Of a stretch of DNA of 64,000 nt, positions 49,161 to 57,675 are shown piece by piece. The notes below the pieces were generated by a model, which worked only from the letters and a program-made list of their open reading frames with translations, ran no database searches and was not told the DNA's origin. A program made the position numbers and the translations under genes. The DNA is taken from assembly GCF_013359595.1 (NCBI RefSeq), contig NZ_JABFMP010000013.1:62001-126000 (forward strand), read 5' to 3'. Positions within the stretch are counted from its first letter, which is position 1. Each line of letters begins with the position of its first letter. This stretch comes from Pseudomonas sp. C1C7. GTDB lineage: Bacteria; Pseudomonadota; Gammaproteobacteria; Pseudomonadales; Pseudomonadaceae.

Positions 49161-49502
49161 ATGACCCAACCCAGCGACCATTTACCCGATGTCCAGATTG
49201 ATACGTCCCTGACCTCCCCCCAAGGCTGCGCCGCGGCCCAGCGCGCACTGGACTACTACCTGAAACCGGCCGCAGCGGAAGAGGCAGGCGAAGTGCGTTT
49301 TTTTGATGTAAACAAAAATGTCAGTGGCGAAGAGGCGCTGGTGCATGCCACGGACCTGTTGCGCTGTGCAGGCGCCACGGCCTACGAAGCCGCGAAGCAA
49401 CTGCAGGGCTCGAGTCGGGACCTGGCGTTATCGGTGGTGCACATGATCGATATGGCCAGAGCCATGGTGGATCGGGCGCTGGAGAGGCATCAGAGCATTT
49501 GA
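49161..49502 (+). CDS. DUF6124-family small protein
   Basis: This is a 113-residue soluble protein resembling the Pseudomonas DUF6124 proteins: AAQRALDYYLKP, then GEEALVHATDLLRCAGATAYEAAKQLQGSSRDLALSVVHMIDMARAMVDRALE. The C-terminal half is predicted helical. No catalytic motif is seen and the function is unknown. The gene is divergent from the S24-type repressor with a 129-base AT-rich spacer, so it may be controlled by it (inference). Confidence 0.78.
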   Translation: MTQPSDHLPDVQIDTSLTSPQGCAAAQRALDYYLKPAAAEEAGEVRFFDVNKNVSGEEALVHATDLLRCAGATAYEAAKQLQGSSRDLALSVVHMIDMARAMVDRALERHQSI

Positions 49503-49560
49503 GGCGAGGGATAAAAACAGAGGGCGGGGAAAAAATTTTCCAATAGCACAAACAAACCGC

Positions 49561-49592
49561 TTGACCTGCAAACGAGAATGATTATTATTGCA
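49561..49592 (+). promoter_or_regulatory. Fur-controlled promoter of prrF
   Basis: TTGACC (49561-49566) and TATTAT (49583-49588) are spaced 16 bases as -35 and -10. The sequence GAGAATGATTATTATTGCA at 49574-49592 overlaps the -10 and matches the 19-base Fur box at about 13 positions, so iron-loaded Fur should block transcription. Confidence 0.82.
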
Positions 49593-49594
49593 CC

Positions 49595-49708
49595 AACTGG
49601 TCGCGAGATCAGTCGATGGGCCAAGGGACCTTAGGTCGGACTCTTGGACTATCTCCTCATCAGGCTAATCACGGTTTTTGACCCGGCTTTTTGCCGGGTC
49701 TTTTTTTT
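49595..49708 (+). ncRNA. prrF: PrrF-type iron-responsive small RNA
   Basis: The roughly 114-nucleotide RNA begins near AACTGGTCGCGAGATCAG and contains the highly conserved PrrF core GGTCGGACTCTT, then ATCTCCTCATCAGGCTAATC, and ACGGTTTTTGACC before the terminator. In Pseudomonas, PrrF is repressed by Fur and, with Hfq, represses iron-using proteins such as succinate dehydrogenase and superoxide dismutase when iron is low. The Fur box in the promoter and the terminator with eight T residues agree with this. Whether it is PrrF1 or PrrF2 cannot be told here. Confidence 0.92.
49680..49708 (+). terminator. Terminator of prrF
   Basis: GACCCGGC and GCCGGGTC form a perfect 8-bp stem with a TTTTT loop, followed by TTTTTTTT. 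Confidence 0.92.
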
Positions 49709-49919
49709 GCCAGTTTTCTGGCTTATGGCTTCAGGCTAATGAAGTCTTTGGGTGCCGCAAATTCGATGGCGCGGATCATATCAAAAGTTTTCCGGATGGC
49801 AAGGCGCGCCTCTGAAGACGCAGGCAAAGTAATGGCAGATAGCACTTGAGAATCAATTGCATACACTCTAAGCTGCCTCCGCGTCAGGGACGACGCCCCC
49901 CTACCCGGTTCACCGCACT
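49709..49919. other. Spacer between prrF and the GGT-like gene
   Basis: About 210 bases with no supported gene. A minus-strand frame (49723-49968) overlaps the GGT-like stop, has no motif and ends in FDMIRAIEFAAPKDFISLKP. I cannot tell whether it is a remnant of a gene or chance. Confidence 0.4.
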
Positions 49920-51530
49920 TCAATACACCGCAATATGCGAATCCGCCCGCGGCTCCGTCCCGCCACACAGCACCCCTGTCTGCGGATCACGCAAGATAAT
50001 CTGCCCCCGCCCATAACTGGTCAGATCGCACACCACCTCGACCCCATGCCCACGCCGTGCCAGCGCCGCCGCCATGTCCCGTGACGCGTTCTGCTCGATA
50101 CCCACCTTCAGACCACCCAGCCATTGCCAGCGCGGCGCATCCAGGGCCGCTTGCGGGTTGAGGCCGAAATCCACCAGGTTCATCACCATCTGCACGTGCC
50201 CTTGAGGCTGCATGTAGCCGCCCATCACGCCAAACGGCCCCATCGCCACACCGCTCTTGCTGAGGAATCCCGGAATGATCGTGTGGAAGGTCTTCTTGCC
50301 CGGCGCCAGGCAGTTGGAATGCGCAGGATCAAGGCTGAACTCCTCGCCACGGTTCTGCAGAGCGATGCCGCTGTCGGGCAGGACCACGCCGGAGCCGAAG
50401 CCGTGATAGTTGCTCTGAATGTACGACACCATGTTGCCTTCGTCATCGGCGGTGGCCAGGTAGACGGTGCCGCTGGCATGGGGATCGCCCGGCTGCGGCG
50501 CCCCGGCCTGCTCGCCGATCTGCGAGCGACGATGGGCGGCATAGTGATCGCTCAGCAAATCTTCGACGGCGACCCGCATGTGCTCCGGATCGGTGATGTA
50601 GTGCAAGCCGTCGCTGTAGGCGAGTTTCATGGCCTCGAGCTGACGGTGCCAGGTCTGCTGACTGTCACGATGATCGAAGTCGAAGCCTTCGAGGATCTTC
50701 AACGTCATCAACGCCACCAGCCCCTGGCCGCTCGGTGGAATCTCCCAGACATCCACGCCACGGTAGTTGACCTTGATCGGCTCGACCCACTGCGCGCGGT
50801 AATCCTGCAAATCGCCGGCGCGCAGATAGCCGCCGGTGGCGCGCGAATGCGCATCCAGTCGCTGTGCCAGCGCGCCACGATAGAAGCTTTCGCAACCGGT
50901 GGCGGCCAGTTCGCTCAGGGTTCGCGACTGGGCCGGGTTGCGGAACAGCTCACCGGCACGGGGCGCGCGGCCGTCGATCAGGAAAGTCTCGAACCAGCTT
51001 TCGAGCACTTCATTGCGATCCTTGCTGAAATTCTCCAGCGCGGTTTGCCACTGCAGGGCAACCACCGGTGAAACGGGAAATCCGTCTCGCGCCAGGCTGA
51101 TCGCCGGTTGCAGCAGGTCGGCAAAAGGCAAGCGGCCAAAACGCGACGACAGCTCCGCCCAGGCCGATGGACAACCTGGCACGGTCACCGGCGTCCAGCC
51201 GTGCAACGGCATCTTCTCATGGCCGGCAGCCTTGACCGCCTCGATGCTCAGGGCTTGCGGCGCGGCCCCGTTGGCGTTCAAACCGTGCAGCTTGTTTTGC
51301 GTCCAGACCAGGGCAAAGGCATCGCCGCCGATGCCGCAACCGGTGGGTTCGACAACGGTCAGCGCCGCAGCCGTGGCGATGGCGGCGTCGATGGCATTGC
51401 CGCCGCGACGCATGATTTCGATCCCCGCTTCAGCGGCCAGAGGCTGTGAGGCCGCGACCATGCCGCGCTTGGCGAAGACACTTTGACGTTGTGAGGCGTA
51501 GGGGTATTCATGGGCAGAAAAATTGAACAT
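49920..51530 (-). CDS. Gamma-glutamyltransferase-like Ntn hydrolase
   Basis: This is a 536-residue GGT-family protein from ATG 51530 (MFNFSAHEYPYASQRQSVFAKRGMVAASQPLAAEAG). It has GIGGDAFALVW, typical of GGT N-terminal parts, and the autoprocessing threonine region SGTVYLATADDEGNMVSYIQSNYHGFGSGVV. Unlike E. coli GGT, no signal peptide is present, so it is probably cytoplasmic, as in the YwrD-type branch. It follows an amino-acid ABC transporter on the same strand after 31 bases, suggesting hydrolysis of an imported gamma-glutamyl or similar amide compound (inference). Confidence 0.9.
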   Translation of the reverse strand: MFNFSAHEYPYASQRQSVFAKRGMVAASQPLAAEAGIEIMRRGGNAIDAAIATAAALTVVEPTGCGIGGDAFALVWTQNKLHGLNANGAAPQALSIEAVKAAGHEKMPLHGWTPVTVPGCPSAWAELSSRFGRLPFADLLQPAISLARDGFPVSPVVALQWQTALENFSKDRNEVLESWFETFLIDGRAPRAGELFRNPAQSRTLSELAATGCESFYRGALAQRLDAHSRATGGYLRAGDLQDYRAQWVEPIKVNYRGVDVWEIPPSGQGLVALMTLKILEGFDFDHRDSQQTWHRQLEAMKLAYSDGLHYITDPEHMRVAVEDLLSDHYAAHRRSQIGEQAGAPQPGDPHASGTVYLATADDEGNMVSYIQSNYHGFGSGVVLPDSGIALQNRGEEFSLDPAHSNCLAPGKKTFHTIIPGFLSKSGVAMGPFGVMGGYMQPQGHVQMVMNLVDFGLNPQAALDAPRWQWLGGLKVGIEQNASRDMAAALARRGHGVEVVCDLTSYGRGQIILRDPQTGVLCGGTEPRADSHIAVY

Positions 51531-51561
51531 GGCAGGACTCACAAAAATCGATTGGATGGGC

Positions 51562-52341
51562 TCACAACACGCGGCTGAGGAATGCCCGGGTGCGGGCATG
51601 GCTGGGCTGGCTGAAGATCTGTTCCGGCGGGCCCTGCTCGATCAGTTCGCCCTGATCGAGCACCACGACCCGGTCGGCCACTTCCCGGGCAAAGCCCATT
51701 TCGTGGGTGACCACGACCATGGTCATGCCCTCCTCGGCCAGCTCCTTCATCACTTGCAGCACCTCGCCCACCGTTTCCGGATCGAGGGCACTGGTGGGCT
51801 CGTCGAACAGCATCGCCTGGGGTTTCATGGCCAGGGCCCGGGCGATGGCCACCCGTTGCTGCTGGCCGCCGGACAACATCGACGGATAGTGATCGGCCTT
51901 CTCTGCCAGCCCCACGCGCTTGAGCAAGGCCCGCGCCTGCTCCAGGGCTGTCGCGCGCGGCACGCCCAGCACATGGATGGGCGCCTCGATGATGTTTTCC
52001 AGGGCGGTCATGTGCGGGAACAGATTGAACTTCTGGAACACCATGCCGATGTCCCGCCGCTGCCGAGCGATGTTGCGCTCCGAGTCCCGGGCCAGGCTGC
52101 CGTCGGCGCGGGTGCGATAGCCCATCGGCTGACCGGCGACGCGGATCTGCCCGGCCTGAATGTCCTCCAGCAGGTTGATGCAGCGGATGAACGTGGTCTT
52201 GCCGGAACCGGAGGCTCCGATCAGCACCACCACTTCTCCGCGCCGGACTTGCAGGGAAATGCCCTTGAGAATCTGCAGGTCGCCGAACGACTTGTGGATG
52301 TCCAGCGCCTCGATGACCAGTTCTTCACTCATGTGCGCCAT
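51562..52341 (-). CDS. Amino-acid ABC transporter ATP-binding protein
   Basis: This 259-residue ATPase belongs to the polar amino acid (HisP/GlnQ) class: Walker [13 protein letters not shown]-loop [20 protein letters not shown], signature [16 protein letters not shown], Walker [15 protein letters not shown] and H-loop [10 protein letters not shown]. The start may be ATG 52341 or the ATG three codons later (52332). It sits in the cytoplasm on the 52343-53110 permease. It is followed by the GGT-like gene. Confidence 0.94.
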   Translation of the reverse strand: MAHMSEELVIEALDIHKSFGDLQILKGISLQVRRGEVVVLIGASGSGKTTFIRCINLLEDIQAGQIRVAGQPMGYRTRADGSLARDSERNIARQRRDIGMVFQKFNLFPHMTALENIIEAPIHVLGVPRATALEQARALLKRVGLAEKADHYPSMLSGGQQQRVAIARALAMKPQAMLFDEPTSALDPETVGEVLQVMKELAEEGMTMVVVTHEMGFAREVADRVVVLDQGELIEQGPPEQIFSQPSHARTRAFLSRVL

Positions 52342-52342
52342 C

Positions 52343-53110
52343 TCAACGCCCCCTCAACAGTTTCATGGTGTTGCGACCGAACATGCGATTGGCCGCCGGC
52401 GCCGGACGGTCGGACTGACCGAAGCGGGTTTCGAGCCAGCGCTGGAAGAAGCCCCAGAGGGTGGTCAGGGCCAGGAAGTAGATGGCCACCACCAGATACA
52501 GTTCGAACACGCGGAAGGTCGCCGAGGTGACCATCTGCGTACTGAGCAGCAGCTCCTGAACCCCGATCACGCTGACCAGCGTGGTGTTCTTCAACATCAC
52601 GTTGAACTCGTTGCCCAGCGGCGGCACGATCACCCGGAACGCCTGGGGCAGCACCACCCGCCGCATCAGCTTGGGAAAGGTCATGCCCAGGGAACGCCCG
52701 GCTTCGTATTGGCCCTTGTCCACCGCGCCGATACCGGCGCGAATGATCTCGGCCATGTACGCGCCTTCGTTGAGGCCCAGGGCGATGATCGCCGCCTGGA
52801 TATTGCCGGGTACCACGATCCAGCCCAGATCGATGTCTTCGAAGCGGAAGATTCCGCCCGCCGCCAGCGCGGTGTACAGAAATACGATCTGCACCAGCAG
52901 CGGCGTGCCGCGCATCAGCCACACATAAAAGCGCACCGGGTACTGCAACAGCGGGTTACTCGACAGCTTCATCAAGGCCGCGATCAGCCCCAGCACGCAA
53001 CCGAGCAACATCGCCGACACGCTGATCAGGCAAGTCAGCCACAGCCCCGTCAGGTACACATCGCTGGGCTGCAGCAGGTACTGCCAGAACACATCCCAAT
53101 TGAAATTCAT
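52343..53110 (-). CDS. Amino-acid ABC transporter permease
   Basis: This 255-residue HisM/GlnP-type inner-membrane permease starts at ATG 53110 ([35 protein letters not shown]). The frame to 53152 is extended without support. The conserved loop [17 protein letters not shown] and the EAA motif [35 protein letters not shown] identify the family. Only one permease is present, so it should act as a homodimer. Spacing to the ATPase is one base. Confidence 0.94.
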   Translation of the reverse strand: MNFNWDVFWQYLLQPSDVYLTGLWLTCLISVSAMLLGCVLGLIAALMKLSSNPLLQYPVRFYVWLMRGTPLLVQIVFLYTALAAGGIFRFEDIDLGWIVVPGNIQAAIIALGLNEGAYMAEIIRAGIGAVDKGQYEAGRSLGMTFPKLMRRVVLPQAFRVIVPPLGNEFNVMLKNTTLVSVIGVQELLLSTQMVTSATFRVFELYLVVAIYFLALTTLWGFFQRWLETRFGQSDRPAPAANRMFGRNTMKLLRGR

Positions 53111-53121
53111 GCGATTTGTCC

Positions 53122-53928
53122 TCAGTCCAGTTTGTCGCTGTCGACATGCCATTTACTGAGGAGCTCGGTGTAGCTGCCATCGGCGCGCATGCCCTGCAGG
53201 ACCTCGGTCAGGGCCACCGTCAGCTGCGGATCGCTCTTGCGTACACCGAAGCCGGTGAGGATGCGGTTGAAGGCCGGTACCGCGGACTGGAACAGGTCCG
53301 GCGCCAGTTGCTGATAGTGGCCGGCGGATTCGACGGTGGTGCCGAAGGCGTCCACCTGATTGATGCGCAAGGCCTGGAAGGCATCGGCGTCGACGTTGTA
53401 CACCACCAGTTTCATCGGCGCCTTGCCGGCCGCTTCGAGTTTTTCGTTTTCCTTGCCCAGCAGCAGACGGATGGTCGAACCGTTGCTCACCGCCACCTTC
53501 AGGCCCGACAGGTCTTGCAGGGTGTTCACCCCTTTCGGATTGCCTTTGGGCACGACGATCGACTGACTGGAATACATGAAGTTGACGATGTCGATCACTT
53601 CGCGGCGCTCAGGCTTGTCGAACAGCTGGTCGACGATCATGTCGCACTGCTGCGCCAGCAGCGCCGGGATCAGTCCGGCGAAGGGAGAGATGCGCCATTC
53701 CACCTTTTTGTCCCCCAGGCGCTTGGCAATCGCCTCGCCCATGTCGACCTGAAGGCCCACCGGTTTCTGCTTGGCGTCGAATGACACCAGCGGCGGCGAA
53801 TCCATGCCCGAGCAGTAGACGATTTTCTCGCTCTTGCTCAAACGCTCGGGCAACTCGGGGGCGGCGAGCGCCCATTGCGAACACAGACTCAGGGTGAACA
53901 CGGCAACTAACGCGCAGGGCTTGTGCAT
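53122..53928 (-). CDS. Periplasmic amino-acid-binding protein of the ABC transporter
   Basis: This 268-residue family 3 solute-binding protein has a signal peptide (MHKPCALVAVFTLSLCSQWALA, cleavage near APE). PPLVSFDAKQKPVGLQVDMGEAIAKRLG and LSGLKVAVSNGSTIRLLL are typical of the two lobes. It captures a polar amino acid or derivative and presents it to the permease encoded 11 bases downstream. The neighbouring GGT-like enzyme hints at a gamma-glutamyl compound, not proven. Confidence 0.93.
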   Translation of the reverse strand: MHKPCALVAVFTLSLCSQWALAAPELPERLSKSEKIVYCSGMDSPPLVSFDAKQKPVGLQVDMGEAIAKRLGDKKVEWRISPFAGLIPALLAQQCDMIVDQLFDKPERREVIDIVNFMYSSQSIVVPKGNPKGVNTLQDLSGLKVAVSNGSTIRLLLGKENEKLEAAGKAPMKLVVYNVDADAFQALRINQVDAFGTTVESAGHYQQLAPDLFQSAVPAFNRILTGFGVRKSDPQLTVALTEVLQGMRADGSYTELLSKWHVDSDKLD

Positions 53929-53959
53929 GGTGCATGACTCCAGTTGGCTGGTTGTTCTT

Positions 53960-54643
53960 CTATTGATGGGCTTTCTGTTGGTGAGCTTCTAGGAACTGAA
54001 TGAGCCGCGGGATGGTGCCTTCGATGTGCTCGCACACCTCGGTGGCGGCTTTGTCCGCGTCGCCCGTGCGCAACGCCTCGACAATCGAGGCGTGCTCGTC
54101 CCGGGCGCTGCGGGGTTTGTCGGCGTGCTGCAGCCACAGGCGCATGTGCGGCTCGATCACCGAATACAGCGCCGAAATCTGCCGCATCAGGCGCGGGCGT
54201 TCACTCAGGCTGCACAGGTATTCGTGGAAGGCGCGATGGCGGCTGACCCACTCGGCGCCGTCTTCGCGGTAGTCGTCCATCTCGTCGAGCAGACGCTCCA
54301 GATGGCTGAAATGACGCTCGGTGAGTTTCGGTACGGCGACCCGAATGGCCAGGCCTTCCAAGGCGCTGCGCATCTCGAACACTTCACGCATTTCCTCGAC
54401 GTTCAGGCCGCGCACGATGGCGCCGCGGTTGGGCCGCAGCGTGACCAGGCCGTCGGCATCCAGACGTCGGAAGGCTTCGCGCACCGGCATGCGGCTCATG
54501 CCGATCTCCCCGGCGATGTCCTCGGCGATCAGGCGCTCGCCGGTGCGGTAACGGCCTTTGCAAATCGCCTCCAGCAGAAAGTTGTAGGCCTCTTCTTCGG
54601 CGGTCACCGGTTGGCGCTCGGTATAGGCAGGAGCGAATTTCAT
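53960..54643 (-). CDS. GntR-family (FCD) regulator of the transporter-GGT cluster
   Basis: This 227-residue regulator has its winged helix at about residues 15-75 (RTGERLIAEDIAGEIGMSRMPVREAFRRLDADGLVTLRPNRGAIV). The FCD effector domain covers about 85-215, with metal-ligand type histidines (HRAFHEYL, EPHMRLW and EHIEGTIPRLI). ATG 54643 follows AAAAGGTG by eight bases, better than the ATG at 54673. It lies 31 bases before the solute-binding gene on the same strand and so may be the first gene of that operon. Direct repeats TTGTAT at 54656 and 54664 upstream could be an operator. Confidence 0.9.
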   Translation of the reverse strand: MKFAPAYTERQPVTAEEEAYNFLLEAICKGRYRTGERLIAEDIAGEIGMSRMPVREAFRRLDADGLVTLRPNRGAIVRGLNVEEMREVFEMRSALEGLAIRVAVPKLTERHFSHLERLLDEMDDYREDGAEWVSRHRAFHEYLCSLSERPRLMRQISALYSVIEPHMRLWLQHADKPRSARDEHASIVEALRTGDADKAATEVCEHIEGTIPRLIQFLEAHQQKAHQ

Positions 54644-54673
54644 CAGATGCACCTTTTGTATTTTTGTATCCAA

Positions 54674-55001
54674 TTATCCATGAAGCCAAAAAAGCACTTT
54701 GCATGCCAGATACCGTTCCTGGCGCGCAGGTGATTGATTGGGTTGGATTAATCGATAAGCTGCGGCGATCGGCAGCCTGAGTTCGGCGAGTTGAAATGCC
54801 CCATGCTGTCACCCTGGTTACACAAGCAGCGCCACAAAAAGGTGCGAGGGGTAACAGCACCGATGGCTATGCTGTGACGATGGACTTTGCGCCTGGGGTC
54901 GTATTTGGCGACGCAGATGAAACGTTTTTTCTTCGCTGCCAGCCCCCTGCCCTTGCGTGTAAAGTAGCCGCCATAAAAATCCAGATCAGGAAACTCCAAC
55001 C
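54674..55001. other. Intergenic region without a supported gene
   Basis: About 330 bases separate the GntR gene from the divergent M14 gene and must contain both promoters. A minus-strand frame at 54748-54999 lacks motifs and is not called. No hairpin or repeat of note is seen. Confidence 0.5.
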
Positions 55002-56144
55002 GTGGCTAAATCCCTCGACATCACTGCCAACTTCGACAGTGGCAACATCCAGGTCATCGACCTCAGCGACCCGCTCAAACCACTGCTGGCAATCCGACCC
55101 GACACCAAGAGCAATCATTTCCAGTGGTTCCACTTCAAGGCCAGCGGCCTGCACGTCGGCCAGGAACACTGGTTCCGCCTGACCAATGCCAGCCAGTCTT
55201 CCTACAACAAGGCCTGGGATGGATATCAGGCCAGAGCCTCCTACGATCACGTCAACTGGTTTCAGGTCCCGACCATCTTTGAAGGCGATTGCCTGCGCTT
55301 CTGCCTGGAGGCCACGCAAACCCACGCCTGGTTCGCCTACTTCGAACCCTACAGCCGTGGCCGCCACGACTGGCTGATCGAGCAGGCGCTGACCAAGGCC
55401 GGCACCGAACTGCTGGCCACCGGCAAGAGCGTCGAAGGTCGTGACATTCAACTGCTGCGCAAAGGCACCGGCGCCGAAGGCCGACGCAAGATCTGGATGA
55501 TTGCCCAACAACACCCTGGCGAGCACATGGCCGAATGGTTCATGGAAGGCGTGATCGAACGCCTGGAGCGCCACGACGACCCGGTACTGAACAAACTGCT
55601 GGAAAGCGCCGACCTGTACCTGGTGCCGAACATGAACCCCGATGGCGCCTTCCACGGCCACCTGCGCACCAACGCCATGGGCCAGGACCTCAATCGCGCC
55701 TGGCAGAGCGCCAGCCCGGAGATCAGCCCGGAAGTCTTTTTCGTTCAGCAGCAGATGGAAAAGTATGGCGTGGACCTGTTCATCGACGCCCACGGCGACG
55801 AAGAAATCCCCCACGTCTTCACCGCCGCCTGCGAAGGCAACCCCGGCTACACCCCTCGCATCGCCAAACTCGAAGAAGACTTCCGCAGCCGCCTGAAGCA
55901 CACCACCAAGGACTTCCAGACCAAGTACGGCTACACCCGCGACGAACCGGGCAAGGCCAACATGACCCTGGCCTGCAACGCCGTTGGCGAGAAGTTCAAC
56001 TGCCTGTCCCTGACGCTGGAAATGCCGTTCAAGGACCACAACGATCACCCGAACCCGGTCACGGGTTGGTCGGGCAAGCGTTCGAAGCAGTTGGGCAAGG
56101 ATGTGTTGACGGTGGTTGGCGAGATGGTTGATAGCCTGCGTTGA
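55002..56144 (+). CDS. M14-family carboxypeptidase-like protein
   Basis: This is a 380-residue cytosolic-carboxypeptidase-type protein starting at GTG 55002 (AGGA ten bases before). An N-terminal beta domain (about 1-125) precedes the zinc peptidase domain. The metal ligands are readable as HPGE (QQHPGEHMAEWFMEG) and the later FIDAHGDEEIPHVF. PNMNPDGAFHGHLRTNAMGQDLNRAWQ matches the Asn-Pro-Asp-Gly and Asn-Arg motifs of M14 enzymes, and LTLEMPFKD supplies the catalytic glutamate. No signal peptide is present. Bacterial members of this AGBL/CCP-like subfamily have no well-known substrate; removal of C-terminal amino acids such as glutamate is likely. It stands alone. Confidence 0.9.
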   Translation: MAKSLDITANFDSGNIQVIDLSDPLKPLLAIRPDTKSNHFQWFHFKASGLHVGQEHWFRLTNASQSSYNKAWDGYQARASYDHVNWFQVPTIFEGDCLRFCLEATQTHAWFAYFEPYSRGRHDWLIEQALTKAGTELLATGKSVEGRDIQLLRKGTGAEGRRKIWMIAQQHPGEHMAEWFMEGVIERLERHDDPVLNKLLESADLYLVPNMNPDGAFHGHLRTNAMGQDLNRAWQSASPEISPEVFFVQQQMEKYGVDLFIDAHGDEEIPHVFTAACEGNPGYTPRIAKLEEDFRSRLKHTTKDFQTKYGYTRDEPGKANMTLACNAVGEKFNCLSLTLEMPFKDHNDHPNPVTGWSGKRSKQLGKDVLTVVGEMVDSLR

Positions 56145-56159
56145 TTGCTCTTTAAGATC

Positions 56160-56261
56160 AAAAGATCGCAGCCCGCAGTTTAGGGTTAAGCCAGCTCCTA
56201 CATTGGAATGCGTTCCCCTGCAGGGGTTGGCTTAACCCTAAACTGCAGGCTGCGATCTTTT
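56160..56261. repeat. REP variant with TTAGGGTTAAGCCA inner arms
   Basis: Outer ends AAAAGATCGCAG and CTGCGATCTTTT match the GATCGCAG family. The inner arms, GCAGTTTAGGGTTAAGCCA and TGGCTTAACCCTAAACTGC, are perfect 19-mers and differ from all other copies in the window. Confidence 0.85.
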
Positions 56262-56280
56262 CAGCGGCCACCGTGGCCGT

Positions 56281-57441
56281 CTAATTCTTCAAGACATTCT
56301 CATACGGCTTTGCATAAACAACATTACTCGGCCCGGACTTCGAACCATCCCCAAAAACCGCGACCACGTAATAAGGCATCTTCGCGTTCGGCACGTTGTA
56401 CAAAACAATATCCGGGGTCGTGCTTTCCCCAAGCTTTTTATATCCCTCCAACAACGGCTCCTTCCCCATCACTTCGTATTTCACCGCTCGCGGTGACTGC
56501 AGCCACCGAAACCCGACCGTGCCAAACGAAGCCGAGGTAAAGGTGAAACTCTGAGGAATTTTGGGAGCGAAGTGCGCGTAAGACGACAGCCTCCCCGTAC
56601 TTTCACGCCACGCACGGGCGGAGTCGGCTGTTACTGCACCAGCGTTATGACCAAGTTCACGAGCAAACAAAGTTGGACTAAACGGATTGCCAATGGCCGT
56701 ACGCCCCGGCAGATAACCCTGCCCAGTTACGGGCTCGCCCTTGTAAGTAAACACTCCGTAGATAACATCCGGCTCGAAGTTGGCGATGCCTTCGGCAAAA
56801 ATCACCGGCACTTGTTCCAGTGTTTCAACGCTGATCGGGTAATCCACCGCAACGACTTGCGTGCCGACCAACCTCAGGGAAACGTCGGAAACCTGCAAGT
56901 TGCGCAACGACAAGTTAACGCTTTCGACCTGAGCCAGGGCATTGGCGCGAACATCGCCGCCCACCGCCGCCACAGCCGCTCGGGAGTAGCCGATCAACAC
57001 ATCAATGACCCTGGGATCTGCTTTACCCTGATCGGATATTGCGACCTTTTCACCTGGATTGGGCACTGCGTCTGCGACCTTGATAGCCAGCACGGGTTCG
57101 GGCTGAAAAGTTACAACGCCCTTGTTATCGATCAGCAACAGCCCACTGGCCCCAGGCCTGTTGACCAGTGCGCTCAGGCTTCCATCCGAAGATCGAACGG
57201 ACACCAACGAACCTGTGGATTTATCCGGCAGCCGCAAATGGCCGCTTTCAATGAGGTAGCCATCAATAGTCTTCGAACTTGATCGTTCGAATACGCCAGG
57301 CTTGATCAAGTCTGCGTACAACTCTGCGGCAGATTGAGCGGGATCTTTTTTCGGCGGATGAACGCAAGCGCACACCAACAACAGCATCAAAAGCACAAAT
57401 AAAACATGCCGTACGCAATACAAGCCTGCAGTGCTGAACAT
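56281..57441 (-). CDS. Metalloprotease-like lipoprotein with disrupted zinc motif
   Basis: This 386-residue exported protein has a hydrophobic signal (HVLFVLLMLLLVCAC) with a lipobox-like VCAC (Cys26). Residues about 144-235 resemble the reprolysin-like (M12B type) core: IDVLIGYSRAAVAAVGGDVRANALAQVESVNLSLRNLQVSDVSLRLVG. The expected zinc motif HExxHxxGxxH is represented at 261-271 by RELGHNAGAVT, so the first and third ligands are Arg and Thr. The Arg codon is CGT, one base from CAT. The C-terminus resembles a fibronectin-III type fold (RWLQSPRAVKYEVMG). It is probably not an active protease of the usual type. Function unknown; no operon partner. Confidence 0.72.
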   Translation of the reverse strand: MFSTAGLYCVRHVLFVLLMLLLVCACVHPPKKDPAQSAAELYADLIKPGVFERSSSKTIDGYLIESGHLRLPDKSTGSLVSVRSSDGSLSALVNRPGASGLLLIDNKGVVTFQPEPVLAIKVADAVPNPGEKVAISDQGKADPRVIDVLIGYSRAAVAAVGGDVRANALAQVESVNLSLRNLQVSDVSLRLVGTQVVAVDYPISVETLEQVPVIFAEGIANFEPDVIYGVFTYKGEPVTGQGYLPGRTAIGNPFSPTLFARELGHNAGAVTADSARAWRESTGRLSSYAHFAPKIPQSFTFTSASFGTVGFRWLQSPRAVKYEVMGKEPLLEGYKKLGESTTPDIVLYNVPNAKMPYYVVAVFGDGSKSGPSNVVYAKPYENVLKN

Positions 57442-57543
57442 GTTTGATCTCCCGAAAAGACATATTCAATGCTTTTCGACTGGCCTTGTTCGCGAGCCAC
57501 AGCAGTCGTTGAACATTGAACGAGCTTTTTTCGGGGAGCGATA

Positions 57544-57559
57544 CTGTCAAAGTTGACAG
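57544..57559. promoter_or_regulatory. Palindrome upstream of the metalloprotease-like gene
   Basis: CTGTCAA and TTGACAG are perfect 7-bp arms separated by two bases, about 100 bases before the ATG at 57441. It could be an operator, with no regulator indicated. Confidence 0.35.
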
Positions 57560-57587
57560 GTGGAGAGATTAAAAGCCCTTGAAAAGC

Positions 57588-57664
57588 AAAAGATCGCAGC
57601 CTTCGGCAGCTCCTGCAGGTGGACGCATTCCAATGTAGGAGCTGCCGAAGGCTGCGATCTTTTT
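57588..57664. repeat. REP hairpin
   Basis: AAAAGATCGCAGCCTTCGGC with AGCTCCTGCAG faces TGTAGGAGCT with GCCGAAGGCTGCGATCTTTT. It lies 12 bases after the cytochrome b561 stop on the minus strand. Confidence 0.9.
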
Positions 57665-57675
57665 ACGGACTCTGG

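Noticed and set aside
49723-49968. An 81-codon minus-strand frame overlapping the GGT-like stop
   Set aside because: No motif or start signal. It may be a remnant but cannot be supported.
54748-54999. An 83-codon minus-strand frame upstream of the M14 gene
   Set aside because: It covers the promoter area of the M14 gene and lacks any recognisable feature.
56170-56250. Telomere-like TTAGGG in the REP variant
   Set aside because: Only one copy per arm as part of an inverted repeat, not a tandem array. Coincidence.
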